Shown here piece after piece: positions 32,465 to 41,866 of a stretch of DNA of 64,000 nucleotides. The position numbers and the translations under genes were made by a program. Below the pieces are notes generated by a model. That model was not told where the DNA came from, searched no databases, and was given only the letters and a program-made list of their open reading frames with translations. This stretch comes from Hydrocarboniphaga sp965279055. Its GTDB lineage: Bacteria > Pseudomonadota > Gammaproteobacteria > Nevskiales > Nevskiaceae. Numbering within the stretch: position 1 is the first letter of the stretch; every line of letters begins with the position of its first letter. The stretch covers positions 4,154,001 to 4,218,000 of the forward strand of contig NZ_OZ257125.1 of the NCBI RefSeq assembly GCF_965279055.1, written 5' to 3'.

Positions 32465-33226
32465 TCACATCCCGGGATGCGTCGCCCCCAAACCGCCATC
32501 GGCGGTATACGCGCCCCCCGTGCAATAGCTCGCCTCGTCGGAAACCAGGAACAGCGCCAGCGCGGCGATCTCCCGCGGCTGCGCCATGCGCCCCATCGGC
32601 GACATCGCGTTGAAGCGGCCGAGCATGCTCGGGTCCTGGGCGATGTGGCCCTGCAGGATCGCGGTGTCGGTGGTGCCCGGGTGCAGGCTGTTGATGCGGA
32701 TGTTCCATCCCTGGCGCGCGCACTGCACCGCCGCCGACCGGGTCAAACCCAGCACGCCGGTTTTGGTCGTCGTATAGATCACGTCGTTGGGCAGGCCGAG
32801 AAACGACGTCGTCGAGCCGAGGTTGACGATGGAGCCGCCGGGCGTCGCGTTGCGCCGCATCATCGCGATCGCCGCGCGGCAGCCGAGCATGGGCCCGGTC
32901 AGATTGACCGCGAGCACGCGATTCCAGCTCTGCAGATCGATGCTGTCGATCGACGCGTTGGAAATGATCGCGGCGTTGTTGACCAGCGCATCCAGGCGCT
33001 GATGCCGGTCGGCGATGTGCTGCATCGCCGCGCTCCAGTCGGCTTCGACGGTCACGTCCAGCTGCAAAAAGTGGCCGCCGACTTCCGCTGCAACGCGCTC
33101 GCCCGCCGCCTGCGCGACGTCGGCGACATAGACCGTCGCCCCTTCCTGCGCAAAGCGCCGCGCAATGGCTTCGCCGATACCGGAAGCGGCGCCGGTGACC
33201 AGCGCGATCTTGTCTTTCAGACGCAT
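32465..33226 (-). CDS. SDR family oxidoreductase
   Basis: 253 residues. TGAASGIGEAIA binds NAD(P); VNNAAI is the Asn motif; Ser of the triad precedes YTTTK, giving intact Tyr/Lys. Length is classical. It probably oxidises a hydroxyacyl-CoA or cyclic alcohol in this pathway. It is followed by a remnant copy of its own 3' end. It follows SDR gene 33246-34025 by 19 bp, so both are in one operon. Confidence 0.92.
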   Translation of the reverse strand: MRLKDKIALVTGAASGIGEAIARRFAQEGATVYVADVAQAAGERVAAEVGGHFLQLDVTVEADWSAAMQHIADRHQRLDALVNNAAIISNASIDSIDLQSWNRVLAVNLTGPMLGCRAAIAMMRRNATPGGSIVNLGSTTSFLGLPNDVIYTTTKTGVLGLTRSAAVQCARQGWNIRINSLHPGTTDTAILQGHIAQDPSMLGRFNAMSPMGRMAQPREIAALALFLVSDEASYCTGGAYTADGGLGATHPGM

Positions 33227-33245
33227 GGTGAAGTTCCCTAACTCT

Positions 33246-34025
33246 CTAGTTCGCGGTCAGGCCGCCGTCGACGTGGACTTCGCTGGCATTGACGTAGGCG
33301 CTCGCATCCGAGGCCAGGAACAGCACCGAACGCGCGACTTCGTCGGGCTCGACCAGGCGGCGCATCGGATGGTCGGCGATCATCGCCTTGCGCAAATCCT
33401 CGACCGGCGTGCCGCCGGTGATCACCGAATAGCGCTGCAGGATCTGATCGATCATGTCGGACTGCACCGCGGCCGGATGCACGCTGTTGGCGCGCACGCG
33501 ATAGCCCAGCGACAGGTACTCGATGCCCACCGCCTTGGTCAGCTGCGCGACCGCGGCCTTGCTCGCCGCATAGGCCGAGGCCATCGCGGTGGCACGGTTC
33601 GACGAGGCCGACGCGATATTGACGACGCTGGCGAACCAGGCCGAGGCCGCGCCGGTTTCGCGCAGCAGCGGCGTCGCCGCCTTCATGCCGAGGAACACGC
33701 TGTCGACGTTGACAGCCAGGCAGCGCCGCCACTCGTCGTAGCCGGTGCCTTCGAGCGTGCCCATCGGCGCGATGCCGGCGTTGTTGACCAGCACATCGAG
33801 CCGACCATGACGCTGCGCGATGGTCGCGATCACCTCAGCCCAGCCGGCCTCGCTGGTCACGTCCAGATGCAGCCAGTCGGCGACGTTTGCCTGCTGCGGC
33901 CGCGGGCTGATATCGGCGGCGATCACGATCGCCTGCTCCTGGCTCAACTGCCGACAGATCGCGCTGCCGATATTGCCGGCCGCGCCGGTCACCAGCACGA
34001 CGCGCGACTTCAGTCCGAAATTCAT
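33246..34025 (-). CDS. SDR family oxidoreductase
   Basis: 259 residues from ATG 34025, which overlaps the TGA of the SnoaL-like gene (ATGA). The cofactor motif is TGAAGNIGSAIC and the catalytic set is S-A-S ... YAASK. A long C-terminal loop (QRYSVITGGTPVEDLRKAMI) may shape the substrate pocket. Operon order is OYE-like, SnoaL-like, this gene, next SDR. Confidence 0.92.
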   Translation of the reverse strand: MNFGLKSRVVLVTGAAGNIGSAICRQLSQEQAIVIAADISPRPQQANVADWLHLDVTSEAGWAEVIATIAQRHGRLDVLVNNAGIAPMGTLEGTGYDEWRRCLAVNVDSVFLGMKAATPLLRETGAASAWFASVVNIASASSNRATAMASAYAASKAAVAQLTKAVGIEYLSLGYRVRANSVHPAAVQSDMIDQILQRYSVITGGTPVEDLRKAMIADHPMRRLVEPDEVARSVLFLASDASAYVNASEVHVDGGLTAN

Positions 34026-34609
34026 GCGCCGACACCACCCTTGCCGAACTGCATCGCGTGGCCGACCAGCGCCTGGTACGACGGATCCTGTTGCGAGCGG
34101 CGCGCCGGATACAGCGGCGCCTGCAATGCGGCCGGCTCGACCAGCGCCGGACCGGGGAAGTTCGCCATCGTCATCTCCAGGAGCTGCACCTGGTCCCAGT
34201 CGTGCACCGAACGCCGGTGAACAAAGGCCCAGCGTCCGGCGACGCAACTCAGGTGGTCGACATAGCGGCCGCCGCTCCACAGATCGTAGATCGCGCCGTC
34301 GCGCGCGATGCGCAACAGCACGGTCCAGTAGGACTCGCTCCAGGCGTTGTCGCCGTCGACTTCGATCAGCACGTTGCTCAGCGTATGCCGGGTCAGCAGC
34401 ATCGGCTCGTGAATTTTCCACACCCAGTCGACGAAGGCTTCGCCGGTGCCCGAAAACAGCGGCGTGTGCTCATCCGTGCCACCGGCATGCCAGCACGAAA
34501 GCGCCAGCTCGCGGTCCATGCGATCCATGGATCGGCAATAGCGATGCAACACTTCGGTGATCGCCTGCTTGGCCGCGAGTTCGGCGAGTGTTGGCGTTGC
34601 GACGCTCAT
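34022..34609 (-). CDS. SnoaL-like (NTF2 fold) protein
   Basis: 195 residues from ATG 34609, with AGGAG seven bases upstream. EVLHRYCRSMDRMDRELALSCW is the opening of SnoaL-like/ring-hydroxylating beta-subunit-type cone folds. The family includes isomerases, dehydratases and cyclases that act on cyclic substrates, so a small hydratase or isomerase role in the pathway is plausible. It is translationally coupled to the next SDR gene. Confidence 0.82.
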   Translation of the reverse strand: MSVATPTLAELAAKQAITEVLHRYCRSMDRMDRELALSCWHAGGTDEHTPLFSGTGEAFVDWVWKIHEPMLLTRHTLSNVLIEVDGDNAWSESYWTVLLRIARDGAIYDLWSGGRYVDHLSCVAGRWAFVHRRSVHDWDQVQLLEMTMANFPGPALVEPAALQAPLYPARRSQQDPSYQALVGHAMQFGKGGVGA

Positions 34610-34657
34610 TGATTTTCTCCTCAGCAGATCATTCCCGAGAGGGCGGGAATGGGATTC

Positions 34658-35803
34658 TCAACCCGTCGTCGTCGGCGAAATCGGGATCGGCACGGTATCC
34701 AGCGACTGCAGCTTTTCAGGATCACTGCCGGCAAAGCGCGGGTAGTCGGTGTAGCCCTCGGCGCCCTGCGTGTAATACGTCTCCAGTTGCGGCCGCGTCA
34801 GCATCTGGTGGTCGCGAAAGCGCTCGGCCAGATCGGGGTTGGAGATATAGGCCTGGCCGATGCCGATCAAATCGGCGCGACCTTCGCGCACGGTCGCCGC
34901 AGCCGTGGGCTGGGTGAATCCGGCGACGAACATCGCCGGGCCGTCGAACAGCGGCCGCAGCGTCTCGTAAACCCAGCCAATGCCGTAGTCGCCCAGCTGC
35001 AGATAGGCGATGCCGCGTTTGGACAGCTCGCGCACCGCGTAGCGGTACGTGGCGACCGGATCGTCGTCGAACACGTTGTGGAACGACCAGCCCGGCGAGA
35101 ACTTGACCGCGACGAAATCGCGGCGGGTCGCGGCGATCATCGCATCGACGCAGGCCAGCAGGAACGCACAGCGCTTCTCGACGCTGCCGCCCCAGGCATC
35201 GCTGCGCAGATTGGTATTGGTCGACAAAAACTGCATCGGCAGATAGCCCGAGGCCGCGTGAATCTCGACGCCGTCGAAGCCGGCCTGCTGCGCACGCACC
35301 GCGCAGTCGCGAAAGTCGTCGATCACGCCCAGCACTTCGGCATGCGTCAGCGCGCGCGGCGTCGGGTATGGCCGCTTCGGCCGCGGGCAGTTGATCGTGT
35401 ATTGGCGCGCGGTCGGATCAGGCTGCACCGCCGACGGCGCGATCGGCTGCTCGCCATCCAGCATCAGCGGATCGGACAGCCGGCCGACATGCATGATCTG
35501 GCCGAAAATCGCCCCGCCTTCGCCATGCACCGCATCGGTGACGCGCTTCCACCCGGCCTGCTGTGCGTCGTTGTGCAGGCCCGGCGTGAACAGGTAGCCG
35601 CGACCCATCGCCGACGGATACAGGCCTTCGCTGACCAGCAGGCCGGCGCTGGCGCGCTGGCGGTAGTATTCAACGTTAAGATCGGTGGGCACGCCGTCCA
35701 GCGTCGAGCGCTGGCGCGTCATCGGCGCCATCGCCAGACGATTCTTCAGCCGTGTGCGGCCCAACTGCAGCGGCTGAAACAGCGCATCCACGTCGACATT
35801 CAT
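34658..35803 (-). CDS. Old Yellow Enzyme family alkene reductase
   Basis: 381 residues from ATG 35803, preceded by GAGGAG. A TIM barrel: LKNRLAMAPMTRQRS binds FMN, then EIHAASGYLPMQFLSTNTN and AWGGSVEKRCAF, and PDLAERF near the end. The usual substrate-binding pair H-x-x-N/H is H-A-A-S here. OYEs reduce activated C=C bonds next to carbonyls with NADPH, or dehydrogenate enones. The gene lies between ACAD and SnoaL genes. Confidence 0.92.
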   Translation of the reverse strand: MNVDVDALFQPLQLGRTRLKNRLAMAPMTRQRSTLDGVPTDLNVEYYRQRASAGLLVSEGLYPSAMGRGYLFTPGLHNDAQQAGWKRVTDAVHGEGGAIFGQIMHVGRLSDPLMLDGEQPIAPSAVQPDPTARQYTINCPRPKRPYPTPRALTHAEVLGVIDDFRDCAVRAQQAGFDGVEIHAASGYLPMQFLSTNTNLRSDAWGGSVEKRCAFLLACVDAMIAATRRDFVAVKFSPGWSFHNVFDDDPVATYRYAVRELSKRGIAYLQLGDYGIGWVYETLRPLFDGPAMFVAGFTQPTAAATVREGRADLIGIGQAYISNPDLAERFRDHQMLTRPQLETYYTQGAEGYTDYPRFAGSDPEKLQSLDTVPIPISPTTTG

Positions 35804-35832
35804 GCTCGGCTCCTCGTCATGTTCTTGGGGCG

Positions 35833-37041
35833 CTACAGGCCGAGCACGGTGCGCGCGATGATGGTGCGCTGCACTTCGTTGCTGCCGCCGAAAATCGTCC
35901 ACGCGCGGTTGTTCAGATACGACGGCGCCGCGGCCATCGCCGCGGCGCTGTGTACCGGCTGCGGCGCACCGTCGCCGTACAGCGGCCGCTGCTGCTGCAA
36001 CTGCAGGCCGGCGTAGCCGAATACGCGCAGGCCGAGGCTGCTGATCTGCTGACGCAGATTGGAGGCGATCAGCTTGACCAGCGAAGTCTGCGGCCCCGGC
36101 GGCCGTCCCTGTGCGATTTCCGCGAGGATGCGCAGCTCGGTCACCTCCAGCGCCTGCGCCTCGAACTCGACCCGCGCAAGCGCCGCGGCAAAGCTGCGGT
36201 CGCCGATCAGCGGCGCGCCTTCACCATCGCTGGCGTCGGCCGCTTCGCGACGCAGCTCGGCCAGCTGCGCCAGCAACACCGGCGCATGGCAGGAGCCGCC
36301 GCGCTCGTTCTCCAGCAGGAATTTGGCGATGGTCCAGCCCTGGCCTTCTTCACCGACCATGTCGCCGGCCGGCACGACGACGTTGTCGAGGAACACCGCG
36401 TTGACTTCGTGGTCGCCGGCGATATTGCGGATAGGCCGCACCTCGATGCCGGGCTGCTTCATGTCGATCAGCAGAAAGCTGACCCCGGCCTGGGCCTTGA
36501 CCTCGGGGTTGGTGCGCACGAGGCAGAACATGTGATCGGCGAAATGCGCATGCGTGGTCCACAGCTTGCTGCCGTTGACAATCCAGCGATCGCCGTCGAG
36601 CACCGCGCGAGTTTTCAGGTTGGCCAGATCGGAGCCGGCCGAGGGCTCGGAAAAACCCTGGCACCAGTAGTGCTCGCCGCTGAGAATTCGCGGCAGATAA
36701 TGTTGCTTCTGTTGTTCGTTGCCGAAGCGGTGCAGCACCGGGCCCAACAGCTTCAGGCTCAGCGCCGGCAGCTCGGGCGCATGCGCCAGCGCGCATTCCT
36801 TGTCGAAGATGTAACGCTGCACCGGGGTCCATCCGGTGCCGCCGTAACCCTGCGGCCAGCAGTAACCGAACCAGCCTCTTTGATACAGGATCTGTTGCCA
36901 TTCGCGGCCGATGTCGGGCTCGGCGAAGACCGTCGGCGTCATCCGCGCACCCAGACGCAGGCGCGGGCTCAGATGGCCGTCGAGGAAGGCGCGCACCTCG
37001 TCGCGGAACGCGATCTGGTCTGCTGAAAATTGCATGTCCAT
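35833..37041 (-). CDS. Acyl-CoA dehydrogenase (longer subunit)
   Basis: 402 residues. WCQGFSEPSAGSDLANLKT is the FAD-binding middle-domain signature (F-S-E-P-x-A-G-S-D), and the C-terminal domain ends RAWTIFGGSNEVQRTIIA. It alpha/beta-dehydrogenates an acyl-CoA with FAD. A second, shorter acyl-CoA dehydrogenase gene is divergent from it across 189 bp, as in heteromeric actinobacterial pairs used for cyclic or steroid acyl-CoAs. Confidence 0.93.
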   Translation of the reverse strand: MDMQFSADQIAFRDEVRAFLDGHLSPRLRLGARMTPTVFAEPDIGREWQQILYQRGWFGYCWPQGYGGTGWTPVQRYIFDKECALAHAPELPALSLKLLGPVLHRFGNEQQKQHYLPRILSGEHYWCQGFSEPSAGSDLANLKTRAVLDGDRWIVNGSKLWTTHAHFADHMFCLVRTNPEVKAQAGVSFLLIDMKQPGIEVRPIRNIAGDHEVNAVFLDNVVVPAGDMVGEEGQGWTIAKFLLENERGGSCHAPVLLAQLAELRREAADASDGEGAPLIGDRSFAAALARVEFEAQALEVTELRILAEIAQGRPPGPQTSLVKLIASNLRQQISSLGLRVFGYAGLQLQQQRPLYGDGAPQPVHSAAAMAAAPSYLNNRAWTIFGGSNEVQRTIIARTVLGL

Positions 37042-37230
37042 GGCCGGATTGTCGGCCAGCGTCCGCTGCCGGCGGCACTGGCATTAGCGATAGAAACCGC
37101 CACTGCGGCAGCTCCGTTGTCACCGCGCTGTAAACCTAGCCGTAGTCGCAGTGGGTGCGGCGCGGGCGTTCTTCTAAGGTGGTGCGATGGCCGGATATTC
37201 CGGCAACGGCAAGAGCAAACGGGGACAGGC

Positions 37231-38301
37231 GTGGATTTCGATTTGAACGGCGACCAGCGAATGATCAAGGACCTGGTCGATCGCTATGTCAGCGATCGCT
37301 ACCAGCCGGGACAGCGCGCGCGCTACCGCGGCCAGGCGCGCGGCTACTCGCAGCACAACTGGTCGCTGCTCGGCGAGACCGGCCTGCTGTCGCTGCCGTT
37401 TTCGGCCGATGACGGCGGCATGGGCGCCGGCAATGTCGAAATCGCCCTGTTGATGGAAACGCTGGGGCGCGGCCTGGTGGTGGAACCGGTGCTCGACGAG
37501 GTGCTGGTCGCGGGCGGGATTCTGGCCACCGCCGGCAGCGCCGCGCAGAAAGCGCGCTGGCTGCCACCGCTGATCGCCGGCGAAGCCCATCTGGCGTTCG
37601 CGTTTGCCGAACAGGCGGCGCGCTGGAACTGGCAGCGGCCACAGACGCGCTTCGACGGCCAGGGTTTGAGCGGCGGCAAGACCATGGTCGGCGCTGATGT
37701 CGACGCTTACATCGTCAGCGCTGCCGACCAGACCGGCACTACGCGCTGCTATCTGGTCGACGCGCAGGCCGGCGGCATCACGCGCAGTGACTATCGCCTG
37801 ATCGACGGCTCGGCGGCTTGCGAGCTGCGCTTCGATTCGGTCGCCGCCGATGTCATGGACGGCGATGTCGATGCGGTGGAAGCGGCGCTCGATCGCGCGC
37901 GCCTCGGCATCTGCGCCGAACTGGTCGGTGTGATGACGTATCTGTTCGACCAGACGCTGGGCTACATCCGCCAGCGTCACCAGTTCAAGGCCGCGATCGG
38001 CAGCTTTCAGGCGATCCAGCACCGCATGGCCGATCTCTACGCCAGCCTCGAGCAATCGCGCTCGCAGCTGTATCGCGCGACACTCACCGATGAGCGCCAG
38101 CGGCGTACGGTGATCGCGGCGGCCAAGGCCTACATCTCGGTGGCCGCGGTGCATCTGGCCGAAGAATGCCTGCAATTCCACGGCGGCATGGGCATCTCCG
38201 AGGAACTGGATATCGGCACCGCGCTGAAGCGCGCGCTGCTGCTGGCGAGCCTGTTCGGCGACGCGGATTACGAGACGCGGCGCTACAACGCGGCGGCTTG
38301 A
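37231..38301 (+). CDS. Acyl-CoA dehydrogenase (shorter subunit)
   Basis: 356 residues from GTG 37231 with GGGGACAG upstream. The N-terminal half has FDLNGDQRMIKDLVDRYV; the C-terminal part has the helix QRHQFKAAIGSFQAIQHRMAD and CLQFHGGMGISEE, both usual in this family. The middle-domain FAD motif is weak, FAFAEQAARWNW, so it may lean on the divergent longer subunit to make a heteromeric enzyme. That pairing is inference from size and position. Confidence 0.9.
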   Translation: MDFDLNGDQRMIKDLVDRYVSDRYQPGQRARYRGQARGYSQHNWSLLGETGLLSLPFSADDGGMGAGNVEIALLMETLGRGLVVEPVLDEVLVAGGILATAGSAAQKARWLPPLIAGEAHLAFAFAEQAARWNWQRPQTRFDGQGLSGGKTMVGADVDAYIVSAADQTGTTRCYLVDAQAGGITRSDYRLIDGSAACELRFDSVAADVMDGDVDAVEAALDRARLGICAELVGVMTYLFDQTLGYIRQRHQFKAAIGSFQAIQHRMADLYASLEQSRSQLYRATLTDERQRRTVIAAAKAYISVAAVHLAEECLQFHGGMGISEELDIGTALKRALLLASLFGDADYETRRYNAAA

Positions 38302-38378
38302 GACACCGCAGTTTCGGTTGATCCCGGGTTTGGCCCGGGCCGCGGCTGGCACTCGCCGGCGTTGTTATTCCGCTCGAC

Positions 38379-39524
38379 TCAACGACTCAGGATCGTCACT
38401 GCCGATACGCCCGGCGCGCCATACACATGGCCATACGCGGTCTTCGGCGAACCCGGCACCTGGCGTCCACCACCGGCACCGCGCAGTTGCACGACGTTCT
38501 CGTAGACCTGGCGCAGGCCCGACGCGCCGATGGGTTCGCCGCAGGCGATGCAGCCGCCGTCGGTGTTGACCGGCAAGGCCGCGTCCAGAGCGGTGCGGCC
38601 TTCGGCGATCCAGCGTTCCTGTTCGCCGTCGGCGCAGAAGCCGTTTTCGGCCATGTGGATGATCTCGGCGCCGACTTCGGTGTCCTGCAGCTGCGCGACG
38701 TCGATGTCTTCGGGGCCGATGCCGGCTTTTTCGAAAGCCGCCGCGGATGCGATGCGCGTGGCCGAGCCGCCGCGCTCGATGTCGATCGACGGCGCGAACA
38801 CTTCGAACGAGCCGGGCGGTCGCGTGCGCATCGCCGCGGCTTTCAGGCGGATCATCGGCCCGCCGATCTGGCGCGCGCGCGCTTCGCTGGCCAGCACCAG
38901 CGCGACCGCGCCTTCGGCCGGCGAACAGAACATGTACTTGGTCAGCGGATCGCTGACCATTGGCGAATTCAGGATCGTGTGCAGATCGACGGGCTCGCGG
39001 CGCCAGGCGTGGTCGGCATGCACCGCGTTGCGGAAACTTTTCTCGGCGACGCGGCCCAGCGTGTTGCGGCTGATGCCGTACAGCGCCATGTAGCGTTGCA
39101 GCTTCATCGCGAAGAACTGCGTGGTCAGCATGAAGCCGGCCTCGCCGTACCACTCCGGCAGATTCCAGTCCGCCGGTCGCGGATCGAAAGCGCCGCGCGG
39201 ATGCTTGTCGAAGCCCACCGCCAGGCCCAGATCGTATTCGCCCGAGCGGATCGAACTCGCCGCCGAGGCCAGCGACGAGCCACCGGTGGCGCAGCCGTTC
39301 TTGACGTTGATGAACTGGATGCCGGTCAGGCCGAGCTTGTCGACCATGGTGTCGGCGTTGCCGGAGGCGTCCGAGCCGCCGTACGCGAACTGGATGTCGC
39401 GCCAGGCGAGACCGGCGTCGGCCAGCGCGCTGCGCGTCGCGGCGATGCCCATGTCCAATCCGCTCATGCCATCACTGCGACCGAAGCGATGAATGCCGAT
39501 ACCGACGATGCAGACATCGCTCAT
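38379..39524 (-). CDS. Thiolase-fold protein (lipid-transfer/aldolase-like)
   Basis: 381 residues. The thiolase fold is clear: NVKNGCATGGSSLASAAS holds the nucleophile-loop Cys, FCSPAEGAVALVLAS follows, and GGCIACGEPIGASGLRQV takes the place of the GHPxGxSG loop, with Glu where thiolases have His. The ending YGHVYGAPGVSAV is as in Ltp2-type proteins, which cleave carbon-carbon bonds together with a DUF35 partner. That partner is the gene just upstream, overlapped by ATGA. An acyl-CoA retro-aldolase is the best guess; a plain thiolase is less likely. Confidence 0.85.
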   Translation of the reverse strand: MSDVCIVGIGIHRFGRSDGMSGLDMGIAATRSALADAGLAWRDIQFAYGGSDASGNADTMVDKLGLTGIQFINVKNGCATGGSSLASAASSIRSGEYDLGLAVGFDKHPRGAFDPRPADWNLPEWYGEAGFMLTTQFFAMKLQRYMALYGISRNTLGRVAEKSFRNAVHADHAWRREPVDLHTILNSPMVSDPLTKYMFCSPAEGAVALVLASEARARQIGGPMIRLKAAAMRTRPPGSFEVFAPSIDIERGGSATRIASAAAFEKAGIGPEDIDVAQLQDTEVGAEIIHMAENGFCADGEQERWIAEGRTALDAALPVNTDGGCIACGEPIGASGLRQVYENVVQLRGAGGGRQVPGSPKTAYGHVYGAPGVSAVTILSR

Positions 39525-39943
39525 GCCGCGACCCCGCTCTTGCTGGGGATGAAGGCGTAGGTCAGCAGCGGCGCGCCGTCGGCAGCGGTCGAAAACGCAA
39601 CCACGGCCAGTTCCATTGGCGCACCGATCTGCAGCCGATCAAAGTCCACGCCTTCCAGGCGCGACTCGACGATGAGCTGTCCGGCGAGTTCGATATAGCC
39701 GACCGCGTAGGGCACGAATTGCTCCGGCCCCGCATACGGCGGCGATTTCGGCCGGAAGCGCTGCACGGTCCACGACCACAGCGTGCCGCGATCGGCCAGC
39801 GTCACCGGCTCGTACAGCGCGGCTTCGGCGCCGAGCGGAATCGGAAACACGATGCGGCCGGTTTCGCGATGGCGGCCGCCGCGCAGGCGCGGCGGATCGA
39901 GCTGCGCGAAAATTTCACTCGCGATCGGGCGGCTCGCCGTCAT
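39521..39943 (-). CDS. DUF35/OB-fold partner of the thiolase-like protein
   Basis: 140 residues. After RLRGGRHRETGRIVFP, where DUF35 proteins carry a Cys4 zinc ribbon, the protein has no Cys at all; the zinc site is lost. The C-terminal half (LWSWTVQRFRPKSPPYAG, PYAVGYIEL, GAPMELAVVAF) is the OB fold. Partners of this sort are needed by Ltp2-like aldolases and acyl-CoA thiolase complexes. Confidence 0.86.
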   Translation of the reverse strand: MTASRPIASEIFAQLDPPRLRGGRHRETGRIVFPIPLGAEAALYEPVTLADRGTLWSWTVQRFRPKSPPYAGPEQFVPYAVGYIELAGQLIVESRLEGVDFDRLQIGAPMELAVVAFSTAADGAPLLTYAFIPSKSGVAA

Positions 39944-39956
39944 CGACGGAATCCTT

Positions 39957-40766
39957 TCATGCCACCATTCTCGCGCTGCCGCCGTTGAACGAGCCGCCGC
40001 TGAAGGAGATGTAGCCGAGCTGCGTCGCCTTGAACAAGGTCTGGCTGCGGGTAACCGAATTGAGCTTGGTCGAGGCGCTGTGCATGTGGAAGCGCACCGT
40101 CGCGCGGCTGCGCGCGATGATCAGGCTGATTTCGTCGTCGGTCTTGCCCATCGATGCCCAGCGCAGGCATTCGACTTCGCGTTTGCTCAGCACCGGGCCG
40201 ACCGGCAGACGCTCACGGTTGCACATGCTGCGCACGTAACCGGCGATGAAGTGCCGCGTCAGCACGCCGAGCTGCACCGCATAGGCGTCGAACTCCTGCG
40301 CCAGATCGAGCTTGTTGCGATCGGCCGGCACATAGCTGGCCGCGCCGATCTGGCCGAAAGGCAGATGCACCGGCACCACGATCGCCGCCGGCGTCAGGCC
40401 GCGACGCACGAAGTCGGCGCGGTCGAGCATGTCCAGCATCGGGTTGGGCAGGCTGGTGCGAAAGCCTTCGGCGTTACACCAGAACGGCTCGCTCTCGTAG
40501 CGGCAGGCGGTGGGCAACGGCGACTTCAGCGCCAGCCGCGGCGAGCGCCACCAGCGATCGTCTTCCTCGAACGTCCAGCCGAACACCGAGGTCGCGAGCA
40601 CGTTGCCGTCGGCGTCCTCCATGCTCTGGTTCACCGCGATGTTGTGGCAGATCGCCACGCGCAGGCCACCCATCGCCGCGGCGATGTCGCGCAGGTTTTC
40701 GGCAGCCGGCCGCACATCGGCCGGCGTCGCGATGCGCACACGGCTCACATCATATTGTTCGGACAT
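39957..40766 (-). CDS. LuxR family regulator
   Basis: 269 residues from ATG 40766 with GAGGAA upstream. The C-terminal HTH (VLSKREVECLRWASMGKTDD, then EISLIIARSRATVRFH) is complete. The N-terminal 180 residues look like an autoinducer-binding or PAS-like domain, with aromatic pairs (FGWTFEEDDRWWR); no luxI gene is near, so it may answer to a pathway ligand or be a LuxR solo. It heads the operon of thiolase-like genes. Confidence 0.88.
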   Translation of the reverse strand: MSEQYDVSRVRIATPADVRPAAENLRDIAAAMGGLRVAICHNIAVNQSMEDADGNVLATSVFGWTFEEDDRWWRSPRLALKSPLPTACRYESEPFWCNAEGFRTSLPNPMLDMLDRADFVRRGLTPAAIVVPVHLPFGQIGAASYVPADRNKLDLAQEFDAYAVQLGVLTRHFIAGYVRSMCNRERLPVGPVLSKREVECLRWASMGKTDDEISLIIARSRATVRFHMHSASTKLNSVTRSQTLFKATQLGYISFSGGSFNGGSARMVA

Positions 40767-40863
40767 TTCGCTGTTTCCTCGTTGGTCACACACCGTTTTG
40801 CTGCTGTTTTCAACCGGCTTTCTGCGAAGCCGGCGTGTTGTTGCGATACAACATTGCTGCGGC

Positions 40864-41694
40864 TCAGCTGCTGCCGGCCTCGGCGACCTCGTCGAACGGC
40901 TGCTTGATCCAGGCGATACCGCGCCGCAATAGCGTGTAGAACACCGGCAGATCCCAGGCGCAGCGATCCACCGTCGGCCACCAGTCCATCAGCGGCCGCA
41001 GGTCGTAGTGGCCGCGGCAGTGGCCCAGCGTCAGGTACAGCACCTGGCCGGCGCCGAGATGACGGATGTAGAACACCGGATGATCGGCGTCGGCCCACTG
41101 GCTGTCGACGAACTCCGGCGTGCTGCCGCCGTAGCGCGTATGCAGCAGCACGTCGAGTTCGGCGTGCACGTCCATCAGGTAGATTTCGTCGGTGGTCTCG
41201 AAGGGCTCGACACCTTCGACCAGCGGATGCGCGCGATTGGCGACGGTGACCCGGTAAGGCGCGATCGGCGGATGAGCGATGAACTGCGTGCCCAGCGTGT
41301 TCATGTGCAGCGGCGCCCAGCGCGGCGATTCGACGCGGCCATCCCGAGTCCAACGCAGGATCGAGTTGCTGCCGTGCAGCGCGTACCAGCGGCCGCCGCG
41401 CTCGACCCAGGCGCGGATCGCCTCCTGCGCCGGCAGCGACGGCACGATGTCGCAGGTGTAGCTGATCAGGATGTCGGCCGCCTCGATCGCGGCGATGTGC
41501 TCGTAGTCCTCGAAAACGCGCACCTGCACACGGCTGTCTTCAGCCAGCAGCTTGAGCAGCTCGAGCCGGGCGAAGTCGATGTCGTGGTACTTGCCGCCAG
41601 CCACCAGCACGCAGCCGATGCGCCGCGGGCGCGCCGTGCTGTTTTCTGCTGGGGACGGGACCTCGGTCACCGGGCGACTCTCCGATCGGGCCAA
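40864..41694 (-). CDS. ThuA-like domain protein
   Basis: 276 residues. RIGCVLVAGGKYHDIDFARLELL opens the ThuA fold (class I glutamine-amidotransferase-like), followed by ADILISYTCDIVPSL, WVERGGRWYALHG, HPLVEGVEPF and YLTLGHCRGHYD. ThuA proteins occur with sugar catabolism genes and their reaction is unsettled. A second homologue is at 49145-49957. A hairpin (CCGGCTT/AAGCCGG, 40814-40833) lies between this gene and the LuxR gene. Confidence 0.88.
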   Translation of the reverse strand: MARSESRPVTEVPSPAENSTARPRRIGCVLVAGGKYHDIDFARLELLKLLAEDSRVQVRVFEDYEHIAAIEAADILISYTCDIVPSLPAQEAIRAWVERGGRWYALHGSNSILRWTRDGRVESPRWAPLHMNTLGTQFIAHPPIAPYRVTVANRAHPLVEGVEPFETTDEIYLMDVHAELDVLLHTRYGGSTPEFVDSQWADADHPVFYIRHLGAGQVLYLTLGHCRGHYDLRPLMDWWPTVDRCAWDLPVFYTLLRRGIAWIKQPFDEVAEAGSS

Positions 41695-41866
41695 ACGGGA
41701 CTACAGGCGACCGAGTCTATGCCCGCCCCCGGCCGCCGTGACCTACCAAATCCACTAGGGCGGACCGGGCGGCACGCGCTGTTAACCTCGGCCGACCAGG
41801 CCCGCCCTGTCGCCGCCGCATGGCCGCCGCGACCGGCGTGAGCACAACCAGAACGAGGAGCGCGAC

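Noticed and set aside
40814..40853. Hairpin and TGTTGT/ACAACA repeat as a lux-type box or terminator
   Set aside because: Not a good fit to known lux boxes and no U-run follows the stem on either strand.
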